Below, in pieces: positions 33,190 to 43,756 of a stretch of 64,000 bases of DNA (within the stretch, counting starts at the first letter, position 1; each line of letters begins with the position of its first letter). The notes under the pieces are model-generated. The model was not told the DNA's origin, made no database searches, and saw only the letters and a program-made list of their open reading frames with translations. The position numbers were made by a program, and so were the translations under genes. This stretch comes from Prionace glauca (lineage: Eukaryota > Chordata > Chondrichthyes > Carcharhiniformes > Carcharhinidae). The DNA is taken from positions 28,100,402 through 28,164,401 of the forward strand of contig CM075760.1 in the NCBI GenBank assembly GCA_037974335.1. The letters run 5' to 3'.

Positions 33190-33900
33190 GACAGCTCAGC
33201 AAAGTCAAAAAACGTGATCAGCCGAACAGGTATTTCTGTCTCACTAAGACGGGGTACTTGCTCTGTGAAACATGACAATTTCTGTCAATATGGCTTTGGA
33301 TGAAACGAAATGCTGTTGATTTGGGGGTAGTGTCTTCTGAGCTTTTAGCATGTTTATGTCGGCGCGTAACACATTGTTGTCACATTTACTGTTGTTGCCA
33401 CATTGAATGAAAGAAGTCAAATGCTTTGAGTGATCACTTGCAGCAGGGTTCTGGGTTTTGGCTTCACTGGTGTAATGATGAGCACTCTGGACTTTGAATC
33501 CAGCGTGCCGCGTTCAAACCTCAGTTGAAATTTGTTTTGCTAAAACCGCCAATTGGTCTGCTGAAGGACATTGTACTTAAAATTCAGGAAAGTGGAATTT
33601 TAAATACTGAGGAAATCTCAGCAAATATCACCAAAATCACATTGCAGACGATGCAGTGAATGACTTTCCTGGTGTCATTGCATCATCCCCAGCGAACGAT
33701 TGCACAAGAATGCAAAGCTGTTAGGGGCAGATAAGCCACAGCGGGCAGAGGGTCCACCTACAAGTGGCACTCACTCACTCATCTGTCCCAATGTAAACAA
33801 GAGGTGGGATGATGTGAACAGTCTCTCCTCTGAAGTTCCAACTCGGATTCAATGGCCAGAGTGCTAAACTTCATACAATTAAACTGACAGGACGCTGCCT
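33190..33900. other. Intergenic DNA
   Basis: No supported gene. Possible old repeat pieces, none identified. Confidence 0.4.
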
Positions 33901-33927
33901 AACGCATGAGGACTTTCTCCCAAAACA

Positions 33928-33985
33928 CACACACACACACATACACAAGCACATAATCATACACACATACACACACATACACAGC
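33928..33985 (+). repeat. (AC)n microsatellite
   Basis: ACACACACAC runs interrupted by AT. Confidence 0.9.
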
Positions 33986-34034
33986 CTAAGAGCACATCTT
34001 TGGGGTGTGGAAGGAAACCGGAACACCCAGAATA

Positions 34035-34365
34035 GAGCCAACGTTTCGAGTCCAGATGACCCTTCATCAGAGCTAAGAACAAAGAGTATCAGCAGGCAGT
34101 CAAGAGAACAAATGGTATGATGGTCTTCATTGCGAAAGGACTTCATTGAAGGGATTGGGTGTTTCCCTGAAATTTTACGTGGCAACCAGAATATTACGTG
34201 CAGTTTTGGTGTCCTTATCAGACCAAGGATATCCTGGTTATGGAAGAGGAGTTTCACCAGACTGATTCCTGGGATGACATATTTGTCACATGACGAGAGA
34301 TTAAATGAATTAGGATTGACTGCATTGAACTTACTGAAGTTGAAATGAGACACAAATCAGGTCAG
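34035..34365 (+). mobile_element. Repeat head and diverged CR1 tail
   Basis: 34,035-34,085 (AACGTTTCGAGTCCAGATGA) recurs at 35,450-35,490. 34,100-34,350 is a decayed CR1 RT tail (TGCAGTTTTGGTGTCC, ACGAGAGATTAAATGAATT). Confidence 0.65.
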
Positions 34366-34405
34366 GTGGACTAGAATGTTAAAATCATGTTTGATTTTGG
34401 TCTTT

Positions 34406-37400
34406 TCATCTCTTATATAATTTAACAATTAAAAACAGTGGATATTTCACCCCATTCTTTAATTCCTCTCTGAACTTGCTCTGGGGCCCTGCGTAAATGA
34501 AAGGGTTGATGCAGCAACTCAAGAGCTGAAGCATATACCCGTATTCCTCCAGGACAAATGTAGACTGGCTGACATTAGCACCTGAGAAATAAGTCACCTT
34601 CGCTATTCGGACGTAAAGGATGGTGATAAAGAATATGAAATATAAGATGATGAAACTGCCTGAAATGGCAAAGAGTAAAACAATAGATTTTCGCCTGTTT
34701 TCCAGCTCTGGGTCACACTGTTTCTCTCCATTGTTTCCAGTCCGTAGTCTCTTACGAGCCCTACTGGCCGCTATAATGTGTCTTACAGTCAGAGCATTGA
34801 GTAGTAAAATTAGAATGAATGGGAGATAAGGGGTTAAAATACTCTGAATCCAGTCAAATGCAACCCATTCAGGTGCGGTATAAAAAGTTGTTTTTATGCC
34901 GCAGAACCAGGGTACGTTGTTAATTATGACCAAAGGTTCATACACAAAATATAAGAAAGAATTTTTGAAACAGCTCAGTATGGACACGATTGTTATGACC
35001 CGTGCAGATGTCTTCACAGTGCAGTATTTGATTTTCAGCTTCTGACAACAAATGGCTACAAATCGATCAAAGGTGAAAGCCACGGTTAACCAGGCGGAAC
35101 TGTCTATTGCAGCATAATTGAGGACACAACGAAAACTGCACGCTGGCGTGATGGACAGAAAACTGAATGGAAAATAGATATCAGCAATCCTGTTCAATAT
35201 CACAAAGCTGACAAGGAGCAGTAGATCAGTCGCTGCCATGGAAACAAGATAGCAAGTGATGCATCTGGACAGACCACATCTTCCTCTTGACAAGATCACA
35301 ATCACCACTAAGTTAGCTGTAATAAAGAACGACATAGAGATTGAGCAAGACTAAACAGAAATGCTGAAAGCCAAAAGCAAAATAGTTCAGGCTGCTGGAA
35401 TCTGAAACGAAAAGATGACTGACAGCATCTGCGGGGAAAGAATAGAGCCAATGTTTCGAGTCCAGGTGACACTTCATCAGAGCTAAGATTGACTTCATTG
35501 AAGCTGAGACGAGAGGAAGGGGATCTGATGAGACTTACAAATTTCAAACAGAATTAGACAGGGTGGGTTCAGATAGAATATTCTCCATGGTAGGGGAGTC
35601 CAGAACTAGGTTAAGAACTGAGGTGAGGAGAAAGTCCTTCACAGGAGAAAGTTGAATGTGTGGCAAGCACTACAATAGTAAGCAGTAGAGGACAAAACAT
35701 CGTGTGAGTTCAGGAAGAAATGTATAGCTCGTGTTTCTAAAGGGATCTGGGGATAGAGCAAGAAGGTGGGACGACAATGTCGATTCTGATGATCAGCCAC
35801 AATCAGAATGAATAGTGGAGCAGGCTCGCCAGGTAAATTGGTCTACTCCTGCTTCTCTTGCTATGTTACTTTTCTATATTTCTATGTTGTGGAAACGACT
35901 TAATGATGCAGGCATCTGATATTGTGTAATGTGGCAGGACTGGTTCGTAGCATCATAGTAAATGCTTCTCCTGCAGAAGCCATGTGGTTGAATTAGTCAG
36001 AAAATAAATCAACCTAAATGAAGCCGATAACATTGTTATCATGGAAAAAACTGGATAATTTGTGTTAGCTAATTAGATTAAAGCATAGTGCCAGAAATAA
36101 CAGATGGAAACAAGCAAGAAACAATCAAGAAAATCAACAAGAATGAATGCTATTGAAAATCAAAAACTCAGCGAGAAATATTCACCCAATCTCGCTATTT
36201 AACTAAAGGAATACATAGTGTCATAAGAAGGGGCTTCGAATGCTGTAAAAGAAATGTGGAAAGTCTGAGGATTGGTAGCGTTTAATAAAACAGCAATGTA
36301 ACAATGTAAAATTGGTCTTTCTCGTAAACTTTGTGCAGCAAATGGATTAAAGATGTCTTTCAACCGTTGTGCAGAATTTGGCGTGACCATAACTGTATCT
36401 TTGCATTATATCGCCAATTTAAAGGGGGGAATACTGAAATTTGTGGCAGAACAGTTAAGGGTGGCTATGCTTGTTCCTTTTATGAGAGTGTCGTCTACGA
36501 TGAATAGCTGACTACATTTCGTCGATATTTTCCGGAGTTCGGATGAATAGGGTTTAATCTCATTAAAATATTCAGTTTTGTGAAGGACATTGACAGGAAA
36601 GAAACTGACAGGCGTTTACAATGGCTGGAGAATCTACAGTATGGGGGCACAGATTACAATTAACAGGACGATCATTTACCTCTGCAGTGACAATAAATAT
36701 TTTCATTAAGGAGCAGTAAAGCATTGTAGTATTCTAATGTAGACGACAATGCCAGCAACATCATTTCAATAAATAAATTCATGATATTCTTTTGACATAA
36801 TTTAATGGTTCAATAATCAGTACACAATTAATTATCTATGGAAAATGCTGTCACGTAACTATCTATTGTGTCAGGTAACTTTCATATTGTGCGAACAATG
36901 TGACAATTAACTCACATGACGAGGGTAAGCTTCCGATAATTCACACAGGGCAGCATTAACAACACAGTAAGTTAAAATTACTTCGTTTTCACGTGCAACG
37001 ATTTGTCAAAAACATGTTTTCAAATCACAATGGATGTACTTTCACAACGAAATCATAGTTTGGTTATTTCCCTGGAGCTTGGATGTGAGTAACATATTGA
37101 TATTTAATGTAAACTGGCGTGATAATGTAGCGATTACATGGCAGTATCATCGACACTAACATAATATAAATGCATGTACCTTGATGACAATGTACTATTC
37201 TAGCCAAGGTAATTGTGCTAGTAGATTGAATAAATAAGTAGGCTAACTGCATATACTGCCTGTCATCCTTACGGTAATTCACCCACTAAGACACTGGGGA
37301 AAATAAGTCACACTGTGATAACACAGTTAATGTTCAAACATGCTTACAACGTATCTAACACAACAGAACCAAAATTATACTGTGTAAACAGTCTCATAAG

Positions 37401-37619
37401 TCACACAAAATAGCAGTTTAATGACAGAACACAACCACTTTGAAGAAAACTGCAGAGGAAGATTGGAAAATATAATGAAAGAGACACATCGTTTAGAAGA
37501 GCAATCAATACATCAACACATTCCCCAAAATAACGCCTTAATACTTAACCTGGAACTCCGATAGCGGCAAGGACAGGATAATAAACGGCATACTGCAATC
37601 CTTGTGGTGTTCCGTGCAT
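34406..37619 (-). CDS. GPR139-like G-protein-coupled receptor, intact two-exon gene
   Basis: Exon 1 is 37619-37550 and encodes MHGTPQGLQYAVYYPVLAAIGVP, ending in phase 1 at GTTAAG. Exon 2 is 35316-34406 after acceptor TTTATTACAG. The joined receptor is about 327 residues. TM1 spans the junction (GVP-A-NLVVIVIL), TM2 is CYLVSMAATDLLLLV, TM3 ends FTFDRFVAICCQKL (DRF for DRY), extracellular loop 2 has NNVPWFC, and TM7 is LLSCCINPFIYAG with a standard NPxxY-like motif. The tail is short. No stop or frameshift. Same exon layout as the genes at 22 and 55 kb. Class A orphan-type receptor of the plasma membrane; ligand unknown. The 2.2 kb intron holds LINE fragments. Confidence 0.94.
35380..35885 (+). 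mobile_element. Repeat and diverged CR1 tail in the receptor intron
   Basis: 35,400-35,490 shares the GTTTCGAGTCCAGGTGACACTTCATCAG wording of 34,040. 35,510-35,870 follows the CR1 tail layout (AGTCCTTCACAGGAGAA, ACTCCTGCTTCTCTTGC) but is decayed. Confidence 0.6.
35886..37540. other. AT-rich intron DNA
   Basis: Nothing recognised. Confidence 0.45.
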
Positions 37620-37941
37620 TGCTAACAGAATCTCTCAACACGTTGTTTATTCCAGTCACTACTTGTCAGATTTATACGCGATGTCAGCCTCCAGGGACAT
37701 CATTAACTTGTTTGGATGTTTTAAACTTTATTGGGGTTTAGTGCAGCTGCCGTCAGACTTGTATTTTATGCTCAGATGAAAGGGAAGATCGATTCCATGG
37801 AAGTAGCGGACCTGGTTATATTTGAAATTTAAAGTCCATTGTAGAATCGCATTGACTTCTCTAAAAATGTAATGAAAATTAAAGCAGATGATTGAGTCAT
37901 GAAAATTTGAATGAACCCTCGTGTCTGAAGCATTAGGTTAG

Positions 37942-38145
37942 GGGGCGGCACGACTCCACAGCACCACAGTGGTTAGCACTGCTGCTTCACAGCTTTAGGG
38001 ACCTGGGTTCGATTCCTGGCTCAGGTCACTGTCTTTGTGGAGTCTGCACATTCTCCTAGTGTCTGCGTGGGTTTCCTCCAGGTGCTTCGCTTTCCTCCCA
38101 TAGTCTAAAGATGTGTGGGTTCGGTTGATTGGCCATGCTTATTTT
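37942..38145 (+). mobile_element. SINE (HE1/V-SINE type) with tRNA-like head
   Basis: Head: GTGGTTAGCACTGCTGCTTCACAG with B box GGTTCGATTCC. Body: TCTGCACATTCTCCTAGTGTCTGCGTGGG, then AAAGATGTGTGGG. 3' part cut near 38,145. Confidence 0.82.
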
Positions 38146-38174
38146 CTTGCCCAATCTTAACTGAATCTGGTATT

Positions 38175-39050
38175 TCCTGGGGATAATTATTTGCTCTGAC
38201 TTGGGCCTCAAAATTAATTCATTAAAATCAGAAGTGCTGAATATTGAGGGAACAATGAGGGGCAAATACGAGATAATGCATTTTGGAATGTCTAACATAG
38301 ATAGGAAATATACAGTAAATAGCAGAACCCTTAAGAGTATTGATAGACAGAGGAGCCTGTGTGTAGACGTACACAGGTCACTGAAAGTGGAACGCAGGTG
38401 GAGAATGTAGTCATGAAGGCATATGGCATGCTTGCCTTCATCTACCGGGGCTTTGAATTTCAATATTGGCAAGTCATGTTGCAGCTTTGTAGAACCTTAG
38501 TTGAGCCACACTTGGAATCTAGTGTTCAATTCTGATGGTCACACGACTGGAAGGATGTAGAGGCTTTGGAGACGGTACAGAAAAGATTTACTAGGATGTG
38601 GCCTGGTATGGAGTGCATTAGCTGCGAGGAGATGTTGGATAAACTTGGCTTGTTCTGATTGGAAGACAGGGTTTGAGGGGCGACCTGAAGCCTACAACAT
38701 TATGAGAGGCGTGGACAGAATGGATGTAGGAAGCTTTTTATCCCAGAACGGAGGAGTCAATTACGAGGGTTTAAGGAGCGAGGGCCAATTATTAAAGGAG
38801 ATGTACGAGGCACGTTTTTTACACAGAGAGTGGTAGTTGCTGTTGGGGGGGCGGGGGGGGAGGGTTGTGGTGGAAGCGGATACGATAGTGAGTTCTCAGG
38901 GGCGTCTTGACAATTACGTGAACAGGGTGGGAATAGAGGGATATGGTCCCTGGAAAGGTTTACTTCAGTCGGGCAACATGGCCGGTGCAGAGCGGGAGGG
39001 CCGAAGGGCCTGTTCCTGTGCTGTAATTTTCTTTGTTCTTTGTACAATGA
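38175..39050 (+). mobile_element. Diverged CR1-like LINE 3' half
   Basis: Pieces of RT tail are visible (EIMHFGMSNIDRKYTVN; GTGTTCAATTCTGATGGTCAC) and the end is GGGCCGAAGGGCCTGTTCC then TTTGTTCTTTGT. Several frame breaks; older than the 13.5 kb family and similar to the copy at 50 kb. Confidence 0.75.
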
Positions 39051-39094
39051 TATCCCTATTTTGCAACGGTGCAGATAATGTAGCTCCTTCTTTC

Positions 39095-39570
39095 AACAGT
39101 AATGAGTTTATAGACGGAGGTAACTTAGTTAATCACCATCTGAAACACGTCTAATACTAGCGTGTGCTGAAAGAGACAGTCACATTTGATGTTGTAACTT
39201 TTTAAAAAAGATTTGCCTTCATAATAGAGAAATGGCTGAAAAAATATTCACAGTGACGAGGAATTTCATTAAGCTTTCTCATGCCGAATAAGGGAAAATT
39301 GCTTGATTTCAGTTTGTTGCTCAACATTATCCGAACCGCGATGTTAAAGACATGTTATCATTTCACTGATTTCACCCTCAAATGCGCTCGGTGAAATAAG
39401 AAACGCATTTATTGACGCGCTGACAGGAAAGTTCGCTTTTGACGCCGAGAACATATTGCCATCTAGTTCAGTCGACAACAGAATTTTATGGGTTTATAGG
39501 TGCAGACTAATGTGGTTAATCACCATCTGAAATATCTGATAGCAGTGTGTGCTGAAAAAGACAGATACTA
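39095..39570 (+). repeat. Pair of direct repeats about 380 bp apart
   Basis: GTTAATCACCATCTGAAA and AGCGTGTGCTGAAAGAGACAG-type text at 39,125-39,180 recur at 39,515-39,565 in the same orientation. Unit about 80-90 bp, diverged. Confidence 0.6.
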
Positions 39571-40013
39571 GTGATACTGTAAATGAACTAGGGGAAATGG
39601 CGCACATTTCACAGACGATTTTTTAAATCGTTTTTCATCAGTAAGAAACAGGAAAAACCATTCAGACAGATGAGGGAATCGAGTCTCAGTGCGGATCTAC
39701 TGGACTTTCCTGTAACGGGCCGGATTTATGCGCCTGAATGTTTCAATCCCATAATAAAAATGGTGGTCAGTTCCCTTGCCTCCCGTTGAATTCCTCCCTG
39801 TGATGACAGATAGATTCATTTTACCTGCCCGTTCATAGGAGAAAGGGAATAACCAACACACTGCAGCAGTGCTGCGGGATCAACGGAAATAAAGAGACCT
39901 GTGTGGAATTGTAAACAGTGCGGTCATGCTGCAGTTCTGGAATAGGTTTTACAGAAATAGAATTATGGTCAGTGACATACTAAGTTAGAATGCATTTAAC
40001 AGCTACTGTCTTA

Positions 40014-40086
40014 GTCGCTGTGGCGCAAGGGTCAGCGCGTTCGGCTATGAACCGAAAGGTTGGTGGTTCAAGACCACCCAGAGACG
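40014..40086 (+). tRNA. tRNA-Asn-like gene with anticodon ATG (probable pseudogene)
   Basis: 73 bases fold as a tRNA: acceptor GTCGCTG with CAGAGAC (one mismatch), A box TGGCGCAAGGGTCAGCG, anticodon stem TTCGG/CCGAA fully paired, T arm GGTGG/CCACC. The body matches vertebrate tRNA-Asn-GTT, but the anticodon loop reads CTATGAA, giving ATG where Asn has GTT. B box GGTTCAAGACC departs from GGTTCGANTCC. It could be a pseudogene or the head of a tRNA-derived element; no SINE body was recognised after it. Confidence 0.65.
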
Positions 40087-40309
40087 GGATTTCACTATTT
40101 TCTCACCGTCAGCATTCACGGGTAAACAGTGGCCAGTTGGCAATGGGTCCGTGGGTGCCAATAAAAAATACTCTCAATTGTTACCAGCTGGACTGTTATC
40201 TGGTATTACCAACATTATTTAATGACTATTGATTTCAAACATATCAAATTTAACAATATATGTTCCATTACACCAATAAACTTTAAAAAAAAATGCAATT
40301 GAAACATGA

Positions 40310-40612
40310 ACTTGAGGCTGAGCATTTGTTCCAATTCCATATCCTTGCTTCCATTCATTCCCGGATAGAGCATAAATCTGTCGAACCCAAACTGAAATGT
40401 GTTCAATGATGGAACATCAACACCCTCTGGAGTAGAGAATTCCGAAGATTCACCAGCCTTCGAGTGAAGCAATTTCTCCTCATCACAGTCCTAAATCATC
40501 AGCGCCTTATCCTGAGATTGTGTTCCCTGTGCTTCAGATTCCCAGATCAGGGACAATAGTATCTCAGTATCCACCCTTTCAAATTCATAGCATCATAAAA
40601 GCCCTGCTGTGT
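40310..40612 (-). mobile_element. Decayed LINE 3' fragment
   Basis: Plus-strand GTAGAGAATTCCGAAGATTCACC and GAAGCAATTTCTCCTCATC are a diverged version of the CR1 block at 13,755-13,800, reverse oriented. Confidence 0.7.
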
Positions 40613-40787
40613 GTTGTCTCAGCCGATCCCGGATTGAATTGGGTGACAGTTTGATCTGAGGTTAATGTGGTTTCCTCTGGGTTGTGTCTGAGCGGCTGAC
40701 AGCGCCGCTGCTCAATCTGACTGTTACTTTCTGCGATTCTCCACACAAACCGCAACAGACTGGAGCACCCAATGTTAGCTGTAAAGC

Positions 40788-40827
40788 AGTTTTTGTACGG
40801 GGGGTGAGACTGATTTCTATCACTGTG
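40788..40827 (-). other. RSS (24 bp spacer) of the V segment at 41 kb
   Basis: Minus strand: heptamer CACAGTG (40827-40821), 24 bp spacer, nonamer ACAAAAACT (40796-40788). Spacer one base longer than standard. Confidence 0.9.
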
Positions 40828-41395
40828 AGACTGAAAGCGCAGTAATAGCGGCCAGAGTCAATCAGCTGCAGGCTCGAGATGGTTAAAGTAGTTAATTTAT
40901 CCGAGGTCTGGAGATCAGCAGAGAAATTGGGTCCAAAACCTTCCCCTCTCTCTTCTTGTGTATCCCACGATCTTTTCCATATAATGAACTGCAAATCCTT
41001 CCGTGGCTGCTGTCTGTACCAATATAAGAAATAGTTGCTTGCTGTAGTGCTGTAGGTACATCGGATAGTCACCGTTTCACCTTCTCTCCCCTCTAAAGAC
41101 TGCGGCTGAGAAACAAAATCTCCACCACTCGGATCTGTAACGTGTTCAAGAAGAAGAAAAAAATGTAAGTGTTGGACGTGGTGCTGAAATAATATTAACA
41201 CTTTATATTCACCGCGACATAGCTGGAGTTATGAAATAAAAACAAATGACGGTGGAAATACACAGCAGGGTCAAGAACCACCACTGGGGAGAAGCAGAGC
41301 TAAAGGTGCAGATCGCGATAACATTTAACCAGATTGGAGTCATCCTTCTTGATAAGAAACAGCCCGAACACAATGCAGACAGTGAGGAACTCCAT
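40828..41395 (-). CDS. T-cell receptor V segment, leader splice uncertain
   Basis: The V exon 41134-40828 follows acceptor GTTACAG. It opens SGGDFVSQPQSLEGREGE, has FR1 Cys in TIRCTY, FR2 FLYWYRQQPRKDLQFII, FR3 PNFSADLQTSDK and end LIDSGRYYCAF. A leader begins at 41395 with a strong Kozak context (GCCGCCATGG) and reads MEFLTVCIVFGLFLIKK. At the place where the other genes have a phase-1 GT donor this one has AAGAAG. The next phase-1 GT (GTTATC, 24-25 bases further) is weak and would lengthen the leader. So the V domain is intact but its signal peptide may be spliced poorly. RSS good. Confidence 0.85.
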
Positions 41396-41654
41396 GGCGG
41401 CTGCAGAGCCCGGGGCTGTGACTAACCTTTAAAACTCCAAGCACTGCCGGAACAGAATCTGATTTTAACGTCACTTTCTGATCTCAAAGTTCCCGTCCAA
41501 TCAACAATTTACAATCTACCCGTCATAGATTGAGATAAGGTTTCAATGAGTTTCAGTGATCAGCTGAAGCTCTTTGACCTTCACTATTACATATCTGAGA
41601 CTCAGTGACTGAGGGGTACAGTGTGTGGTGAGAGGGAAGAATCAGCTTCACTGA

Positions 41655-42268
41655 CAAGGCCATAAGAGATAGGAGCAGAATTAAACCATTCGGCCCATTC
41701 GTGTCCATTCCACCATTCAATCATGGCCGATATGTTTAAAATCCCCGCAGAATCAGAGAATCCCTACAGTGCACAAGGAGGCCATCCGGCCCATCTAGTC
41801 TGAACCGGCCACAATTCTGAACCGAATACTGCAAGGATGTTGATTGGGTTGATTAGCCACGGTAAATTGCTCCTTAATGTCAGGGGGATTAGAAGGTAAA
41901 AGTGTGGGGTTGCGGGGACAGCACAGAACCTGGGTGGGGTTGTTGTCGGTGCAGGCTCGATGGGTCAAATGTCCTCCTCCTGCACTCTAGGGATTGTATT
42001 CTGTGATTCAATCCCACTCAGGCCCATTACTGTAACGCCACATATTTACCATGCCATCCCCCTGACACTAGGGTCAATTTGTCATGGGCAATCAATCTAA
42101 CCCGCGTATGGTTGGACTGTGGGAGGAAACAGGAACATCCGGAGGAGACCCACACAGACACGGGGAGAACGTGCAGACTCCACACATTCACCCGAGGCTG
42201 AAATCGAACCGGGTCCCTGGCGCTGTGGGGCAGCAGTGGTAATCATTGTGCCATAATGCCGCTCCTGT
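41655..42268 (-). mobile_element. CR1 end followed by a near full-length SINE
   Basis: 41,660-41,745 is an older CR1 3' end (ATAAGAGATAGGAGCAG, CATTCAATCATGGCCGA). 41,755-42,265 runs through SINE tail, body (GGAGGAAACAGGAACATCC, GGAGAACGTGCAGACTCC) and tRNA-like head (GAAATCGAACCGGGTCCC, GGCAGCAGTGGTAATCATTG), all reverse oriented. Confidence 0.75.
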
Positions 42269-42274
42269 GGGATT

Positions 42275-43605
42275 TCTCGACCCCAATTTCGTACTCCGAC
42301 CCCATAATCTTTGGTCCGTTTCCCAAGCAGAAATCCATCTATCTCTGACTTAAACATAATGATGCCCTCTATTTCTAAGATATTCATGGCTGATTATCTC
42401 TTTTTCTACAGTCGTTCCTTATCACTGGTATATACTTTTGCTGAGCAGTGTGAAAGATCGCTTTGAAAGTCCTCCACTGTTCCTCAATTGTCCCACTATA
42501 AAGTTTTTGTTCCCAGTCTACCTTCACCAATTCCTCCCTCTTCCCTTTGTCGTCTCCTTGTTTGAGCAAAAAAATAGTGGTTTTGGATTTAACCTTCTCA
42601 TGCTTCATCTGTATTTTAAATTCAACCGTAATGAGATCACTTCTTCCAAGAGGATCCCTAACTGCAAGATTATTTACATCTCATCTTTATTCCATCTCAT
42701 TTACAGGACCAGATCTAGGATAGCTTGCTCCCTTGTAGGTTCCATTGAATACTGTTCAAGGAAGCTATTGCAGATCCAGTCTATGAACGCCTCCTCGTGG
42801 CTGCCTTGACTGACCTGGTTTGACCAATTGATATTTAGATTAAAGTCCCCCATGATAAATGCTGTACCATTTTTACATGCATCAGTTATTTCTTCGTTTA
42901 ATACTCGCCCCACTATGATGTCATTATTTGGCAGCATATAGACTACGCCTAGCAATGACCTTTTCTCTTCACTATTTCTAATCTCCACACAAATGGATTC
43001 AATCTTTTCTCCATAAAACCCATGTTATTTCTCACTACTGCCCTGATATCATTCTTAAAATTCAGGTACAGCACCTCATTTACCTTTCTGTCGGTCCCTT
43101 TGAACAGCCTGAATCCCCTGGATATTTAACTCCCAGTTGTGACCATCCTGCAACCACGCCTCTGTAATGGCCAACAAATCATACTTACCTTGTTTCGAAT
43201 ACTACGAGCATTCAGATAAAGTGGCTTTATACTAGTTTTTATAGTTTCTTTTTGAATTCTAACACTTCCATTAATAACATCTCCTGAGTTCTCCTTCCTC
43301 TTAACCTTGTTCCTGATTATTGACGTAGTTGGATCATTCTCCCCACATTTTGTCCTTTCTCCCTCCTTCTCGGATTCCTTACATAGGTTCCCGTCCTCCT
43401 TACTGACTGCCCAGTGTTTTCAGGGATTATCCCACGCTCCTTTTTATAATCCAGCTGGAAAATTAACAACCTCATATCCTCTGCCAGCAGTCCCATATCC
43501 AAGGACTATTGAAAGATTATCGTCAGCAAACCCACTATTTCCACTATTTCTGCCCTCAGTGACCATCATATATCCGACACCAGTGAAGAAATCTTTGACT
43601 TGATT
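42275..43605 (-). mobile_element. CR1-like LINE with endonuclease coding fossil
   Basis: 42,988-42,701 encodes the apurinic endonuclease core on minus: LLGVVYMLPNN, FIMGDFNLNINW and EPTREQAILDLVL. 42,608-42,384 encodes the region after it (VDWEQKLYSGTIEEQW). The upstream 43,500-43,000 has linker-like coding (LQLDY, TGTYVRNP). Multiple breaks. It is a different, older copy from the 3'-end insertions. Confidence 0.82.
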
Positions 43606-43756
43606 GTGATATAAAATGTTTTGGATTGAAATGTGTTAACTGAACTTGTTTGTTCTGTGACTGTAATTAATGTCAGTCTCCATGGATCCCAAATGTGCCA
43701 CTGGAGGGTTTCCCTTTTTCATTAATAAGGGCCTCCTTTCAGAGTGATACCCCATA

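Noticed and set aside
37300-37330. CACTGTG as a possible J- or D-side heptamer
   Set aside because: No nonamer at 12 or 23 bp and no J motif (FGxG) nearby. The same check failed for all other stray heptamers, so no D or J segment is claimed.
43317-43502. Minus-strand frame as a separate host gene
   Set aside because: Position and wording fit the 5' part of the neighbouring CR1 fossil.
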